Under the pieces are notes generated by a model. The model ran no database searches, had not been told where the DNA came from, and worked only from the letters and a program-made list of their open reading frames with translations. A program made the translations under genes and the position numbers. DNA of 64,000 bases, taken from the NCBI GenBank assembly GCA_052170135.1, contig JBQNBC010000002.1, forward strand, positions 124,001 through 188,000, given 5' to 3'. Source of the DNA: Wolinella sp052170135. GTDB lineage: Bacteria > Campylobacterota > Campylobacteria > Campylobacterales > Helicobacteraceae. Each line of letters starts with the position of its first letter. Position 1 is the stretch's first letter. Positions 43,862 to 52,961 of this stretch are shown one piece after another.

Positions 43862-45366
43862 TAGATATGGCTCATTGCAGTTTGCAAACTAGGAATCTTA
43901 AGCGTAAAGCAGATACCAGCACCTCGATTTTCTAAATCTATCGAGCCATACATTCGACTTTCAATCGTATTTCGCACGGTAAAGAGTCCCATACCAGTGC
44001 CCTGTGATTGAAATTTTGTCGTAAAGTACGGATCAAAAACCTTTGGCAAAATCTCTGGAGGAATCCCACCAGCATTATCGCTAAAAGTCATAGTCAACAT
44101 ATCACCATCATCAAAAGTGGCTATACTCGCGCAGATAACAATCTCACCACTACTCTTTTTTGCGCCCTCAAATGCCTCTTTTGTATTGACAAAAAGAGCC
44201 ATTAAAGCCTCCTCAAATGCCTGAAAATTATTACTTATCGCCAACTCCTCTGGGATTTCAAGCCTTACATCGACCTTGATTATTCCAAAACCATTACTAA
44301 TTAGCGAAAGCACCTTCTCCACACTCTCTCGCACGAAGAATCGCGCCCGCACATCCTGCTTGTCATAGAAGCAAGTTGCCTTTGAGATGGTGTCTGAGAG
44401 TGTATTTAACTGCTCCATTATCTTTTGTACATTTAGCGATAAGGATTCTTTACTCAATTCATCAAACCGATACATATCCTCGATGTCCTGCACAAGGATT
44501 CCTACGTTATTTAGTGGTTGTCGCCACTGATGCGCAATATTTACAAGTAGCTCACCCATAGCCGCACGACGTGAATTCTCACTTAAAATGCGCTCTTTTA
44601 GACGATTCTTATCCACCTCCTCAGCTACGCGCTTCTCTAGTGCCTCTCTATACATCTCAAGCTCTGTAATATCATTCAGCACGAAAATCTCATATTCTTT
44701 AGAAGAGATATTAATCTTGCTATGCAACAACGAGAATCTAAAATCCTGCTCCTCGCGTCTTAGCACTACTTTATGGATTTTGAGCGTATTTTCATCTAGT
44801 GTGCTTATCAGCTCTTTTTTGCTTAGATTTTTTGGTGATAGATAGCCGACATATTTAGAATCTGTAAAAATATCAACAAAGCTTTTAAATTTGGCATTAA
44901 ACTCTTCTAGATTTTCTATATCAAAGAAGTGCAAAAAGCTACGATTGCAGTCAAAAACCTTACCATCGCTCACCACCGCCACAAGCCCACTTTCAGCATC
45001 AAGAATCATGCGCGTATATTGAATCTGCTCTAAAAGTCGCTCGCTACGATTCTTTAGCTCTTTGGCAATTCCGCTAATATTTTCTACTACTTTTGAATTA
45101 CATTCTCTATCACTAAATATCTCTTCACCACATGAAATGCGCTCTAAATCAGCCTCAAGCGACTGCACATAAAGTAGTGCACGCCGTATCAAAGTCTGCT
45201 CAATAGCCCAGATTGCAAATACACAAAAGCCAGCCATGATAAAAAATATAGCAGTAATTATAAGTGGATTCTTCTCAAGTATAAATAGTGCAACAGATAT
45301 AGGCAGTGGCATAACAAGGGCAATCAAATAAAGCTTTAAGATTATTTTGTTCTTTAAAGAGCTCAT
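43861..45366 (-). CDS. PAS-containing sensor histidine kinase
   Basis: 501 residues. Two membrane helices (about 10-30 and 36-56), a short linker, a PAS domain (about 112-235, RMILDAESGLVAVVSDGKVF) and a kinase core. H-box NIAHQWRQPLNNVG has the phospho-acceptor His (about 283); N-box FVNTKEAF, G1 DNAGGIPPEI, F-box PYFTTK and G2 GTGMGLF follow. The kinase is therefore complete. HQWRQPL is the HisKA subtype common in Campylobacterota. It overlaps cheB by 4 bases, so it is part of the chemosensory operon; its response-regulator partner is not in the operon unless it is the CheB receiver domain. Confidence 0.92.
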   Translation of the reverse strand: MSSLKNKIILKLYLIALVMPLPISVALFILEKNPLIITAIFFIMAGFCVFAIWAIEQTLIRRALLYVQSLEADLERISCGEEIFSDRECNSKVVENISGIAKELKNRSERLLEQIQYTRMILDAESGLVAVVSDGKVFDCNRSFLHFFDIENLEEFNAKFKSFVDIFTDSKYVGYLSPKNLSKKELISTLDENTLKIHKVVLRREEQDFRFSLLHSKINISSKEYEIFVLNDITELEMYREALEKRVAEEVDKNRLKERILSENSRRAAMGELLVNIAHQWRQPLNNVGILVQDIEDMYRFDELSKESLSLNVQKIMEQLNTLSDTISKATCFYDKQDVRARFFVRESVEKVLSLISNGFGIIKVDVRLEIPEELAISNNFQAFEEALMALFVNTKEAFEGAKKSSGEIVICASIATFDDGDMLTMTFSDNAGGIPPEILPKVFDPYFTTKFQSQGTGMGLFTVRNTIESRMYGSIDLENRGAGICFTLKIPSLQTAMSHI

Positions 45367-46385
45367 CTAATCTCTCTAATCATCTCTAAAGATCGCGAAG
45401 CTATGGTATTTAGTGAATGCACCTCTTCTGCCCCACCTAGCTCAATAGCGACACGTGGCATACCAAAGACAACGCAACTCGCCTCATCTTGGGCTATTGT
45501 GCGTGCACCATATTTACGCATATTCAATAACCCTCGCGCGCCATCTTGCCCCATGCCTGTTAGCAAGATTCCTACTGAGTTGCGCCCAGCTACTTGCGCA
45601 ATGGAGTTAAACAATACATCAACGCTTGGACGATGTCCAGACACCTTTTCTCCTTTGCCAAGCTCGACAAAGTAGCGATTTCCGCTCTTTCTTAGTGCCA
45701 TATGATATTCGCCATCTGCAATTATCGCCTTTCCTTCTTCTAGACATTCTCCATTTTTTGCCTCGCATACCTTAATGGCGCAAACATCATTTAGCCTATC
45801 GGCAAATGCCTTTGTAAAGCTACCAGGCATATGTTGCACGATAACTATCCCAGGGCAGTTTGTCGGCATGGATTCTAAAATCATCTGAATAGCTTTTGTC
45901 CCGCCCGTTGATGCACCAATGGCTATCACTTTTTTAGATGGCTCCATACCACTAGAGTCAAACGATAATCGATTAGCATGATTTTGAGCTTGCAATGAAG
46001 ATTGCTTGATTTTTATTTTTGCTGCTTGTTTGACCTTCGAGGCCAGCTCGCTAGCCATCATCTCGCCCTTAGCGACAAAGTCAACCGCACCAGATGCTAA
46101 AGCCTCAAGTGTCGTTTGCGCACCCTTTTGCGTTAGCGAAGAGACCATAACAACAGGCATAGGTCGATATATCATCAATTTTTTTAAAAACGTTATCCCG
46201 TCCATTTTTGGCATCTCTACATCAAGGCAAAGGACATCTGGATTCAAAGAGAGAATCTTGTCGCGCGCGATATAAACATCAGGCGCAACACCAACTACCT
46301 CAATATCAGAATCCAACGACAATACCTCGCGTATCATTGCTCTAGCAGTCGCAGAATCATCAATGACTAGCACCCTAATGCCCAA
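45363..46385 (-). CDS. cheB: Chemotaxis methylesterase CheB with receiver domain
   Basis: 340 residues if started at the TTG at 46385, which has AGAGGAG 7 bases upstream; the longer frame beginning at 46436 has no such site and runs deep into cheD. Residues 1-120 are a receiver domain with phospho-acceptor D55 (LCLDVEMPKMDG). The C-terminal methylesterase has the triad S159 (IGASTGGT), H185 (VQHMPG) and D281 (TGMGQDGA). It removes methyl groups from MCP receptors or deamidates glutamines, with activity controlled by phosphorylation from CheA. The C. jejuni CheB lacks the receiver domain, as I recall, so this is a distinct system. Overlaps cheD by 11 bases. Confidence 0.93.
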   Translation of the reverse strand: MGIRVLVIDDSATARAMIREVLSLDSDIEVVGVAPDVYIARDKILSLNPDVLCLDVEMPKMDGITFLKKLMIYRPMPVVMVSSLTQKGAQTTLEALASGAVDFVAKGEMMASELASKVKQAAKIKIKQSSLQAQNHANRLSFDSSGMEPSKKVIAIGASTGGTKAIQMILESMPTNCPGIVIVQHMPGSFTKAFADRLNDVCAIKVCEAKNGECLEEGKAIIADGEYHMALRKSGNRYFVELGKGEKVSGHRPSVDVLFNSIAQVAGRNSVGILLTGMGQDGARGLLNMRKYGARTIAQDEASCVVFGMPRVAIELGGAEEVHSLNTIASRSLEMIREIR

Positions 46386-46851
46386 GCGTCTGCTCCTCTT
46401 TTTTTGTGTAGCGTAGCATGACTTTACCGCTACCACTTTCTAGCAGGATTCTTCTTCCGCTATTACCACCAGTATCCTCAGCTACGATAGGGATTCTTGC
46501 ACTCTTTAAAATCTCCTGTGCAATCAGGACGTTTTTCCTGCCTATCAACATGGCTTCGTGCGCAGTAATATTGATATTTGCCCCACCAAAAATCTTTGCC
46601 TCAATATTTCTTAGACTGCACCCAGCATCCTCCATTCCATATATAAGTCTAGGAATCGAGATGTTTCCGTACTTTGGACTCTCTAGTCCATTACCATTCC
46701 AAAGTGGCAAAAGATAGTGATTCATGCCTGCGATTCCTGTGATTTTATCAATCAGACAAACAGCTACACACGAGCCAAGAATCGTAACAATTTCAGTGGG
46801 GTCTTTGGCGATATATATTTCGCCAACATTGACGAATTTCCTCACTGACAT
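46375..46851 (-). CDS. cheD: Chemoreceptor glutamine deamidase CheD
   Basis: 158 residues from the ATG at 46851 (MSVRKFVNVGEIY); this ATG lies 1 base after the TGA of the upstream gene. An ATG 33 bases earlier is less likely. Family motifs: LGSCVAVCLIDK with the catalytic Cys, GMNHYLLP with the catalytic His, and AKIFGGANI. It converts receptor glutamines to glutamates. CheD in other bacteria also acts with CheC, which is not seen. Its end overlaps cheB by 11 bases. The pairing CheD-CheB shows that the receptors served here are modified. Confidence 0.93.
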   Translation of the reverse strand: MSVRKFVNVGEIYIAKDPTEIVTILGSCVAVCLIDKITGIAGMNHYLLPLWNGNGLESPKYGNISIPRLIYGMEDAGCSLRNIEAKIFGGANINITAHEAMLIGRKNVLIAQEILKSARIPIVAEDTGGNSGRRILLESGSGKVMLRYTKKEEQTLGH

Positions 46852-46852
46852 A

Positions 46853-47752
46853 TCAAAGCTCCACTCCTCCATCAAAGTCATCAAAGAGAGTCATACCAGT
46901 ATCATCCATATCTCCCAGAGATACCATTTCATCATTCTCCCTAGGTATTGCAACCTTAAATGAAGTGTCACCAGAGCGAGTGTCAAAAGTGATACAACCG
47001 CCAAGTGCTTCACACATGCCAAGTGCGACACTAAGCCCAAGTCCAAGCCCACTGTGAGCGCGAGTTTTGCCAGAGCTATACTTATGAAATCTATCAAAAA
47101 TACCAGCTTGATGTAGTGGATCGATTCCTTCGCCCTGATCCCGAACATCCATAATAAAGTCGCCTCCCTCTTCATACAAGCAGAGCTTAACCTCAGTATC
47201 TGGGTAGGAGTATTCGCATGCATTTGATAGGAGATTTGAGAGGATTAGCAGTAGCTTTTGATAGTCGCTAACTATCTGATTCTCAAGGCGATTCTCGATT
47301 TTTAGTGTCAAGTTTTTATCTTTAATCACATATATTAAACTTTTTTGTGCCTCATCAAAAAGCAAATCAAAGTCGATTGTCGTATAAAAACTAGCTATTT
47401 CACCAGCCTCAATCTCTGTCGCAGCAAAGATGTTTCTAAAGTGAAAATCAAGCTTTAAAAGCTCGCTATGAATCATGCAAGTCATCTGCTCAAAGCCAGG
47501 ACTTTCACGCTTTTGATATAGCATACCAGACAGATTTAGAAGCGTAGAGAGTGGATTATTGAACTCATTTTTAATAATCGAGAGAAATTCGCCCTTAATT
47601 GCCTCCGCTTGCTTTGTTTTCTCATTGAGAACAAGTAGATTCTTTGTCATCTGTTCCATCTCTAAGATGGATGCATTTTTCTCCTCAAAGCGACGCGAGA
47701 TCTCCTCCAGAATATCGCTATCGTGAAGCTTTGAAAGGTCTGAAATCATCAT
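46853..47752 (-). CDS. Histidine-kinase-like protein without the phospho-acceptor His
   Basis: 299 residues, soluble: no membrane helix. A coiled coil (about 15-55) is followed by a HisKA-like helix reading FLSIIKNEFNNPLSTLLN, where the usual His-Glu-Phe of S-H-E-F-R-T-P-L is replaced by Asn62-Glu63-Phe64. The HATPase domain is well kept: LILSNLLSNACEYS (N-box), VRDQGEGIDPL (G1), FDRFHKYSSG and GLGLGLSVAL (G2). The C-terminal tail is acidic (SLGDMDDTGMTLFDDFDGG). So it can probably bind ATP but not phosphorylate itself on the standard His. It stands between cheR and cheD with 8 and 1 base gaps. ATG at 47752 with GAGGAG 4 bases upstream. Confidence 0.85.
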   Translation of the reverse strand: MMISDLSKLHDSDILEEISRRFEEKNASILEMEQMTKNLLVLNEKTKQAEAIKGEFLSIIKNEFNNPLSTLLNLSGMLYQKRESPGFEQMTCMIHSELLKLDFHFRNIFAATEIEAGEIASFYTTIDFDLLFDEAQKSLIYVIKDKNLTLKIENRLENQIVSDYQKLLLILSNLLSNACEYSYPDTEVKLCLYEEGGDFIMDVRDQGEGIDPLHQAGIFDRFHKYSSGKTRAHSGLGLGLSVALGMCEALGGCITFDTRSGDTSFKVAIPRENDEMVSLGDMDDTGMTLFDDFDGGVEL

Positions 47753-47760
47753 AATCTCCT

Positions 47761-48582
47761 CTAGATTCTTTTATATATTGATTGCTGAAGGAGCTCGAAC
47801 TCCTCTTTATTTTTTGTGAGTGCTTCTGAGTATCCCACGAGCAATAAATCACCACTTCTCAGAAGCCTTGCAAATCTCGATACCAATGCCTGTTGCGACT
47901 TTGAATCAAAGTAAATCATTACATTACGACAAAAAATCATATCAAAGGACTTATTAAAGAGTGAAAAATCGCCATGTATTAAGTTAAACAATCTGAATGT
48001 AACTATACTTTTTATAGATTCTGAAATGCAATAGAATACATTACCATTCTTGTCTCTCTTTTTTAAAAAATACTTTGCGACTATATATCTTGGCATGTCT
48101 GCCACGACCTTTTTAGTATAAATTCCCTTTATCGCCTTTTGAAGAATCTCTACAGAAATATCAGTCGCAAGAATCTTAATATCCCACTCATGGAAATCTG
48201 GCAAAACTTCTGCCAAAAATATCGCGATACTATATGGTTCTTCACCACTAGAACAAGCACTAGACCAGATTCTTAACCGTTTAGCACTCTTCTTTTTACG
48301 TATCTCGTCAATATGCTTTTTTAAATACTCCCACTGCGCACGCTCGCGAAAAAATGACGTAACATTCGTACTTATCGCATCAATTAACTGCCATGCTTCA
48401 GATTCGTTATGGACTAGGTATTCGTAATAATCCATAAAAGTAGGAATCCCAAGCTCCCTCAATCGCTTCGCAAGTCGCCCTTGCACTAAGCTTATCTTTC
48501 TATCACTAAGCGCAATCCCCACAGTGTCATAGATGTATGCGCGAAATAGCTCAAACTCACGCGTAGAGATGGTCAGATCCAT
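47761..48582 (-). CDS. cheR: Chemotaxis protein methyltransferase CheR
   Basis: 273 residues. Residues about 5-60 are the N-terminal CheR domain (GIALSDRKISLVQGRLAKRL), and the rest is the SAM-dependent methyltransferase with RIWSSACSSGEEPYSIAIFL (SAM loop), ILATDIS and FDMIFCRNVMIYFD (catalytic/substrate region). It methylates glutamates of MCP receptors. ATG is 4 bases after the cheA stop. It has no C-terminal pentapeptide-binding insert that I can recognise. In this region CheR, CheB and CheD give a complete adaptation set. Confidence 0.95.
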   Translation of the reverse strand: MDLTISTREFELFRAYIYDTVGIALSDRKISLVQGRLAKRLRELGIPTFMDYYEYLVHNESEAWQLIDAISTNVTSFFRERAQWEYLKKHIDEIRKKKSAKRLRIWSSACSSGEEPYSIAIFLAEVLPDFHEWDIKILATDISVEILQKAIKGIYTKKVVADMPRYIVAKYFLKKRDKNGNVFYCISESIKSIVTFRLFNLIHGDFSLFNKSFDMIFCRNVMIYFDSKSQQALVSRFARLLRSGDLLLVGYSEALTKNKEEFELLQQSIYKRI

Positions 48583-48585
48583 ACT

Positions 48586-50763
48586 TTAATTCAACTCATC
48601 TATATTCAAAATCAACGCAATTTCACCATTGCCTAGCACAGCACCACCTGAGATTTCACGCAAATGGGCAAACGTCTTTCCAAGTGTCTTAATCACAACC
48701 TGACGTCGCCCAAGTAACTCATCAATAAGAATCGCAAATCGCCCGCGCTCACTCTCCACGCACATTAGAATACTCTCAGATGCCTTTGGCGTACTACTGC
48801 CAATCTCAAGAACATGATTTAACCGCACAATAGGCAGTAGCTCTTCGCGCAGATTGACAAACTCCCCATCACCCTGCACTGTATGGACAATATCCTCGCT
48901 AGGGCGAAACGATTCTATTATCGAAAGCGTCGGAATAATAAACGTTTCACCATCACTTTTTACAAGCATTCCATCGATAATAGCAAGCGTGAGCGGCAAA
49001 AACATGGCAAAGCTACTCCCTTGTCCATTGATAGATTCAATCTCCACTCGCCCACGCATAGCCTCTATCGAGCTACGCACCACATCAAGCCCAACGCCAC
49101 GCCCAGAAACATCGCTCACCTTCTCCGCCGTGGAGAATCCAGCCTGCAAAATAAGCGAATAGACCTGAGAATCACTAAGCTCATCGCTTGGCGTGATTAG
49201 TCCACGCTCCAGTGCTTTTTGATAGACGCGCTCTCGTGAGATTCCCCTGCCATCATCGGTGATTTCAATAACAATGTTCCCACCACGATGATACGCTTTT
49301 AGCTCCACAGTCCCAATTTCTGGCTTACCAAGTGCCAATCTCTGCTCGCTACTATCTTCGATTCCGTGGTCAATTGCATTCCTGATGATATGTATTAGTG
49401 GGTCAGAGAGCGCATCTACCATATTTTTATCAATCTCAGTTTCCTCGCCAACAAACTGAAGTTTTATCTCCTTTCCGACCTTCTTTGACGCATCTCGTGC
49501 GACACGACGCATGCGTTCAAAAGTATCCTTAATAGGCACCATTCTTAGCGACATTACGCGGTTTTGGATTAGACGCGTAATTTTTGAAAGCGTCTCGATA
49601 TTTTTGCCTAGATTATTGCCTTTCAGGAGCTTTATCTCCTCGTTTTCTGCAAGAAAATTCTGCGCGATGACAAGCTCGCCAATAGAATCAAAAAGCTCAT
49701 CAAGCTTTGCTGTGTCAATTTTGACAAAGGAGCGTTTTGTCTCCTTTTGAATGGTAGATATTTCAGACTTTTGTGTCTTAAGCATCTTTGTTACAGCACT
49801 ACTAGCCCCACAAGAAGAATCGAGCTCCTCATCAGTAGCATTCACAGATTTTAGACTATTGCTAAAGCCATGATTAGCGTCTAGATTCTCGCTCTGTATA
49901 CTAGAATCGGCCTCTTTATCACCAGTATTTTTCTCCAGATTATCATTTGCAGATTCTTGCTTTAGGATTTCAAGGCGATACTCATGCTCCTCTAAAAATG
50001 AGAAAATATCGGCGATTTCGCTCATCTCAGCATGACTTTTTAGATATATCGTAATCTCTCGTATATAGGAGCTATCCGCCTCCATAAAGGATAGCTTTGG
50101 GACGTTACTCATATCCCAGTGCGAGTAGATTATCTCACCTTCATTTGCCAAAAGTCGCAAAAACAGCGCATGATCCTGCCCGCGTAGATATAGATCTTCA
50201 TCCGTACAAAGTGTGATTTTATAAAACTTTGACGAAGAATCTAACATCTCTAAGATTTTCTTCTCTATCTCATCTAGCTCGGCATTCATACTAAAACCAC
50301 TCAAATCACCAAACTCAGACGCCAAGTCACGCATCGGCTCTTCCGTAGTAGGCTTCACACTAAAAGAAGAATCGACCGCACCGCCAGATAGGAGCTGCTT
50401 AAAAGAGTTGATGCACGCATCATATTTCTCTGGCAAACCCTCTTGTTCCTTCATCTCATAGTCAAAAATCTCTTTAATCACATCAACAGACTGCAAGAAA
50501 ATATCAATTACATGACTCTTTGGTGGCTCGCTACTTGTGCGGTAGTAATCTAGGACATCCTCTAATCCATGGACAAAAACACCAAGCCTCATAAAACCAA
50601 ACGAGTTCGCGCTACCTTTTAGCGTGTGTACACCACGAAAAAATTCATTAAGCAGATTCTTATCCCCAGGACGCTCCTCAAGGTTGATAATCTCCACGTC
50701 GAGCTTCTCGATAATCTCGCTCGCCTCTTCGATAAAAATCTCCTTTAATCTCGCCTTGTCCAC
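48586..50763 (-). CDS. cheA: Chemotaxis histidine kinase CheA
   Basis: 725 residues. P1 Hpt domain at 1-110 with phospho-acceptor H46 (GVHTLKGSANSFG); a variable 130-330 region; P3 dimerisation at about 350-410 (TAKLDELFDSIGELVIAQN); P4 kinase with HIIRNAIDHGIED (N-box), DDGRGI (G1), VSGRGVGLDVV (G2); and P5, the CheW-like domain, from about 590 (GETFIIPTLSIIESFRPS). No receiver domain at the end. GTG at 50763 follows the TAA of the STAS-like gene directly. It should phosphorylate CheB's receiver and a CheY that is not in the window. No CheW or MCP is encoded beside it. Confidence 0.95.
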   Translation of the reverse strand: MDKARLKEIFIEEASEIIEKLDVEIINLEERPGDKNLLNEFFRGVHTLKGSANSFGFMRLGVFVHGLEDVLDYYRTSSEPPKSHVIDIFLQSVDVIKEIFDYEMKEQEGLPEKYDACINSFKQLLSGGAVDSSFSVKPTTEEPMRDLASEFGDLSGFSMNAELDEIEKKILEMLDSSSKFYKITLCTDEDLYLRGQDHALFLRLLANEGEIIYSHWDMSNVPKLSFMEADSSYIREITIYLKSHAEMSEIADIFSFLEEHEYRLEILKQESANDNLEKNTGDKEADSSIQSENLDANHGFSNSLKSVNATDEELDSSCGASSAVTKMLKTQKSEISTIQKETKRSFVKIDTAKLDELFDSIGELVIAQNFLAENEEIKLLKGNNLGKNIETLSKITRLIQNRVMSLRMVPIKDTFERMRRVARDASKKVGKEIKLQFVGEETEIDKNMVDALSDPLIHIIRNAIDHGIEDSSEQRLALGKPEIGTVELKAYHRGGNIVIEITDDGRGISRERVYQKALERGLITPSDELSDSQVYSLILQAGFSTAEKVSDVSGRGVGLDVVRSSIEAMRGRVEIESINGQGSSFAMFLPLTLAIIDGMLVKSDGETFIIPTLSIIESFRPSEDIVHTVQGDGEFVNLREELLPIVRLNHVLEIGSSTPKASESILMCVESERGRFAILIDELLGRRQVVIKTLGKTFAHLREISGGAVLGNGEIALILNIDELN

Positions 50764-51024
50764 TTAAACCCTCCAGCCAATTCTTCCAAAACTTCCAAGC
50801 GTAATCTCGCGCTCAAGAATAGGAATCTCAATCTCTGGGCGACTTTTTTTAACACTAAAAAGCAACTGCAGTAGTGCAGAGCTCGCAAGCTCACTATCAT
50901 CCTCAAACTCAATGGATGAGATATATTCAAGTCGCCCTTCCAAAAAATCCTTCAACCTCTTAACCTCATCAAGAGGCATACTCAACGAGAGCATCAGCCT
51001 ATCGCCATCAATTTGAAACACCAT
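50764..51024 (-). CDS. Small STAS-like protein, first gene of the chemosensory operon
   Basis: 86 residues. The core EYISSIEFEDDSELASSALLQLLFSV reads like a STAS/anti-sigma-factor-antagonist strand-turn-helix (expected D-x-S-G/A after a hydrophobic strand), with an N-terminal part GDRLMLSLSMPLDEV. The call is tentative. AGGAGG stands just before the ATG at 51024, in fact almost adjacent, so the GTG at 51021 is the more probable start. It is one base from cheA. Some chemosensory operons carry such small STAS or Hpt-like proteins; the role here is unknown. GTAAAAT about 20 bases further upstream is a likely -10. Confidence 0.6.
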   Translation of the reverse strand: MVFQIDGDRLMLSLSMPLDEVKRLKDFLEGRLEYISSIEFEDDSELASSALLQLLFSVKKSRPEIEIPILEREITLGSFGRIGWRV

Positions 51025-51292
51025 GCCTCCTATATGTTTTGCATGATTTTACACTGAAATGAGCTGATGTGCTATCCATAGAGGATTTTACGCAACAAGC
51101 AAACCACAAGAATCGCCTTAGTTTTTATACGCTTAGTCAAAATAGCGTAGATGCTAGGCTTGTTTTTACATAAATTTAAATGGCGTGTTTCTCGAAATTA
51201 CGTAAAGAATCCAAAATAAAAATAAAAATACAATGCGACAGATTCTTTACCATTTATCAAATTATCAAAACATACCACAAGAAGGAATCCAA

Positions 51293-51841
51293 ATGCTAGC
51301 CAAAACTCACATTGCATTCTCCCTCGCGCTCTCCTGTGCCCCACTTTATGTGGCATCGATTTTAGGGAGTGAGATATTTCGTGATATTGACCCAGTTATA
51401 TATCTAGGTGGAGTGACTTTTGGTGCGCTACTACCAGATATAGATGAGCCTGAAAGCACGATAGGTAGGCGTTTTGATACACTTTCACAAATCATACACA
51501 AGCTTTTTGGACATCGAGGTGCAACACACTCATTTCTTTTTCCATTTATCGTGGCATCTGCTGGATTTCTATTTGCCATTGCGCAAGGAATCGCACTAGA
51601 GGCGGTCGTGGGACTGTGGCTAGGCGTATGGCTACACTTTGCTGGAGATATGCTGACAAAGAGCGGAATCCCACTCTTCTTGCCGTTTAGTCAAAGAAAT
51701 GTTGCGCTTTTGCCAATGGCACTTAGATTCCGCACTGGTGGGGGCGTGGATTTAGCACTTGGTGCCATAAATCTATCACTTTTTGGATATTTTTCAATTG
51801 CACTATGGGGTGAAAAAATCGCAATCAAGGGATTTTTGTAG
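51293..51841 (+). CDS. YdjM-family membrane-bound metal-dependent hydrolase
   Basis: 182 residues from the ATG at 51293, with AAGGAA about 6 bases upstream; a 60-base longer frame lacks that. Four membrane helices are predicted. Family metal-ligand motifs: KTHIAFSLAL (His), LLPDIDEPESTIGRR (D-x-D-E), HRGATHSFLF (H-R-G-x-T-H-S) and WLHFAGDMLTKSGIPLF (H...D). Family members are thought to be integral-membrane hydrolases; activity is not established. It diverges from the chemosensory operon. Confidence 0.87.
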   Translation: MLAKTHIAFSLALSCAPLYVASILGSEIFRDIDPVIYLGGVTFGALLPDIDEPESTIGRRFDTLSQIIHKLFGHRGATHSFLFPFIVASAGFLFAIAQGIALEAVVGLWLGVWLHFAGDMLTKSGIPLFLPFSQRNVALLPMALRFRTGGGVDLALGAINLSLFGYFSIALWGEKIAIKGFL

Positions 51842-52196
51842 GTAAGAATAACTGTAATGCAAATCAACAAAATTAGATGCTTGTCTATTTTAAACGATGA
51901 TGCCATCATCAATAAGAATTACCTACTCGCAAAATAATCAAGCACGATAAACAACATAAGCAACAAAAATAAAAGAGATTAATAAGAATCGGTGCGCTAG
52001 AAGAATCAAAAGAGAAGAGAGTGGCAAAAGCGACTGCACAAGTAGACATAAACCAAGCAAAATCACCCCCAGTGATATGAGCTTAAAAAATCACTACGTG
52101 CATTGCTTTTAGCAGATAGGTCATATCCGCAAACTTTACGCTCCATTTTATAAAGCACAAACTATAATCACACCAATCAACAAAAAGGAATCTAGA
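51842..52196. other. Intergenic region with the cdsA promoter
   Basis: About 355 AT-rich bases. Only the promoter at 52163-52168 and a small hairpin GATGAT/ATCATC near 51894-51908 can be pointed out. No gene supported. Confidence 0.55.
52163..52168 (+). promoter_or_regulatory. Promoter -10 before cdsA
   Basis: Consensus TATAAT, 29 bases before the ATG at 52197, in an ACTATAATCA context. Confidence 0.55.
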
Positions 52197-52961
52197 ATGC
52201 TACAACGTCTCAAAAACACAGACCCAGCGAGGCTTTACACCGCTGCGGTTCTTATCGTCATCTTGCTTCTTGTTGTTATCTTTAATAGCTACTTCGTTAC
52301 ATGGTCATTTTTAGGGATATGCTACATAATTGCATTTCATGAAGCAAGCATCCTATATAACAGTCAAAGTCGCGCAAACTACATCGTAGCTATAGGAATC
52401 TGGCTAGTATCCGCACTCTATCCAGCGCCACTTGAAGTACTATTTTTTGCACTTGTAGTGCTAGGCTCATTCCAGGCATTCACAAAGCGTGGAACACACA
52501 AGGAGCTAATGCCGCTAATCTACCCAACAGTACCGTTTTTGTTTATTCTTGCACTCTACAAGGACTATGGCATAAGTGCGATTATTTGGCTAATTTTCAT
52601 CATAGCACTAACTGATACAGCGGCATTTTTTGGCGGAAAGATGTTTGGTAGTCGCAAATTTTGTGAGACATCGCCAAACAAAACTCAAGAAGGTGTATTT
52701 ATCGGAGTAGCGGCTGCGACACTGCTTGGCACACTAGCCGGGCTTGCAACAGTGAGCTTTGAGAAAGCCTTTGTAATCACTGTCTTAACAAGCCTTGCCT
52801 CTGTTTTTGGAGATTTGTATGAGAGCTACCTAAAGCGCGAAGCGGGTGTTAAAGATAGTGGACGGATTCTCCCTGGGCATGGCGGAATACTCGATAGAGC
52901 TGATGGGTTTATGTTTGGTGGGATTGTTATGCTGGTCTGTCTAAGAGGAATCTCCGGGTGA
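52197..52961 (+). CDS. cdsA: Phosphatidate cytidylyltransferase (CDP-diacylglycerol synthase)
   Basis: 254 residues, seven or eight membrane helices. It makes CDP-diacylglycerol from phosphatidic acid and CTP, the branch point for phospholipids, in the inner membrane. The CTP-transferase signature is present at the C-terminus: SYLKREAGVKDSGRILPGHGGILDRADGFMFG, that is R-x5-K-D-x5-PGHGG-x-x-D-R-x-D, and FGGKMFGSRK in the middle. AAGGAATCTAGA before the ATG. Its TGA overlaps the GTG of dxr. Confidence 0.95.
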   Translation: MLQRLKNTDPARLYTAAVLIVILLLVVIFNSYFVTWSFLGICYIIAFHEASILYNSQSRANYIVAIGIWLVSALYPAPLEVLFFALVVLGSFQAFTKRGTHKELMPLIYPTVPFLFILALYKDYGISAIIWLIFIIALTDTAAFFGGKMFGSRKFCETSPNKTQEGVFIGVAAATLLGTLAGLATVSFEKAFVITVLTSLASVFGDLYESYLKREAGVKDSGRILPGHGGILDRADGFMFGGIVMLVCLRGISG

